Shown: positions 63,240 to 64,000 of the stretch, piece after piece
Numbering within the stretch: position 1 is the stretch's first letter
Layout: the number at the start of each line of letters is the position of its first letter
DNA from: Platynereis dumerilii
Lineage: Eukaryota; Annelida; Polychaeta; Phyllodocida; Nereididae
DNA length: 64,000 nt
Assembly (NCBI GenBank): GCA_026936325.1
Contig: JAPTHN010000010.1
Location: 51,209,283-51,273,282, forward strand
Direction of reading: 5' to 3'
The notes under the pieces: model-generated
The model's database searches: none
Told to the model about the DNA's origin: nothing
Seen by the model: the letters and a program-made list of their open reading frames with translations, nothing else
Made by a program: the position numbers and the translations under genes

Positions 63240-64000
63240 AACAAAGTGACACAGTTCCACCATTACTTTTTTTCTAACGAAGAAAATCCAGTCTACCAAA
63301 GCTATCAAGGTTTTTTTTCCGTCAGTAAATTGGTCGCAGAAACCAAATTCAAGACAGACAGTAAAGAGCTCTGTAATTTAGTGAGTGTAAAGCTGGCCAA
63401 TGAACTGTTGATTAATTAATGTCTGTCCACCTCCTTGAAAGTTACTGTTTTTCCATTCTAAAATCTGGTGAATCCCATCAGAGCCCCAGAAGGGGACCCC
63501 GGGGATTCCCCTGTGAGTGACACCACCCATCCACACCTCCCAGTCATATGGATGAATAAGGCTTCATGTAGAAGTCGAAAGCTCCCAGCCCCAGGTGAGG
63601 ATAAAAATTGCTTGTGTGAGGAAGTTAAACTTTCAATATCAATGTTTTTCCACTTATCACAGATGCTAAGTATACACAATTTCAAAAACTAAATTAAAGA
63701 TTCAGTATAATTGTGGTGATCCATATTGTACATGTAAATTATTTCTAAATTTAAATTTGAAATATTTATGTATCGGAAAACTCTTTCTATATTCAGAAAC
63801 AAATGTATAATATTATAATATGCTGCAGTAGTAGCGCAGCACCTGACTTTTATTTGTTTAAACTTTTTTTCGTGGATGAACCATATTTTTAAGATTGTTT
63901 ATAGATGTTTTTATTAAAAAAGCAAGCAATTTATATCACTCTATCAATGTGACAAGGATACTTACTTTAGACGATTCAATCAATTATTTTTTCTTGTGCA
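63240..64000 (+). repeat. 1.9-kb unit, copy d (cut by window end)
   Basis: Matches 60790-61340: AAATTGGTCGCAGAAACCAAAT, then CTGTCCACCTCCTTGAAA, TATCACAGATGCTAAGTATA and GTGACAAGGATACTTACTTTAGAC. A segment at about 63460-63650 with a GGGGACCCCGGGGATTCCCC palindromic stretch is extra relative to copy c. Confidence 0.8.

Overview
This window is eukaryotic, AT-rich and almost entirely intergenic or repetitive DNA. I found no complete protein-coding gene, rRNA or intact tRNA. It resembles a marine invertebrate genome, probably a deuterostome such as an echinoderm. The reasons are frequent TAGGCCT words, tRNA-derived SINEs with TATC-type tails, long foldback elements, and PIF/Harbinger-like and hAT-like DNA transposons. 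The organism call is tentative because no gene fixes the taxon.

Layout. 0-5 kb: two foldback elements (80-356 and 1481-about 2255), a segment framed by G12 and C11 runs, and an inverted copy of a block repeated downstream. 5-15 kb: a tandem array of a 3.3-3.8 kb non-coding unit. 14.04-31.8 kb: a tandem segmental duplication of about 8 kb. Differences between its two copies expose later insertions: a 186-bp MITE, a 1.27-kb insert with a 9-bp target duplication, and a 1.87-kb long-TIR element. 31.8-42.6 kb: mostly unique DNA with several small inverted-repeat elements, plus a PIF/Harbinger-like relic at 38.04-40.69 kb whose transposase reading frame is split by a second long-TIR element. 42.6-49 kb: another tandem duplication, whose second copy carries a 380-bp hAT-type MITE. 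50-53 kb: a foldback element with a CRE cluster, inserted in a 23-bp minisatellite. 53-64 kb: several copies of a roughly 1.9-kb unit carrying a tRNA-derived SINE, interrupted by a different block at 56.29-60.83 kb. That block holds a GC-rich TatD-like nuclease fragment, a foldback element with promoter-like motifs, an array of six covarying hairpins and a 1.34-kb hAT-like element.

The most unusual signals are three. The first is the array of six 16-bp hairpins at 58249-58491: paired stem changes preserve base pairing while a TGCATG loop and an upstream TTGTCC box stay nearly constant. The second is the foldback class, whose GC-rich apex is similar while the stems differ. The third is the pair of long-TIR elements with CACAG-type ends and 4-bp target duplications; for both, the sequence before insertion can be read inside this window.

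There is no sign of genes working together. The window records repeated duplication and nested DNA-transposon insertion. All family names rest on motifs, ends and target duplications read by eye; no database search was possible.
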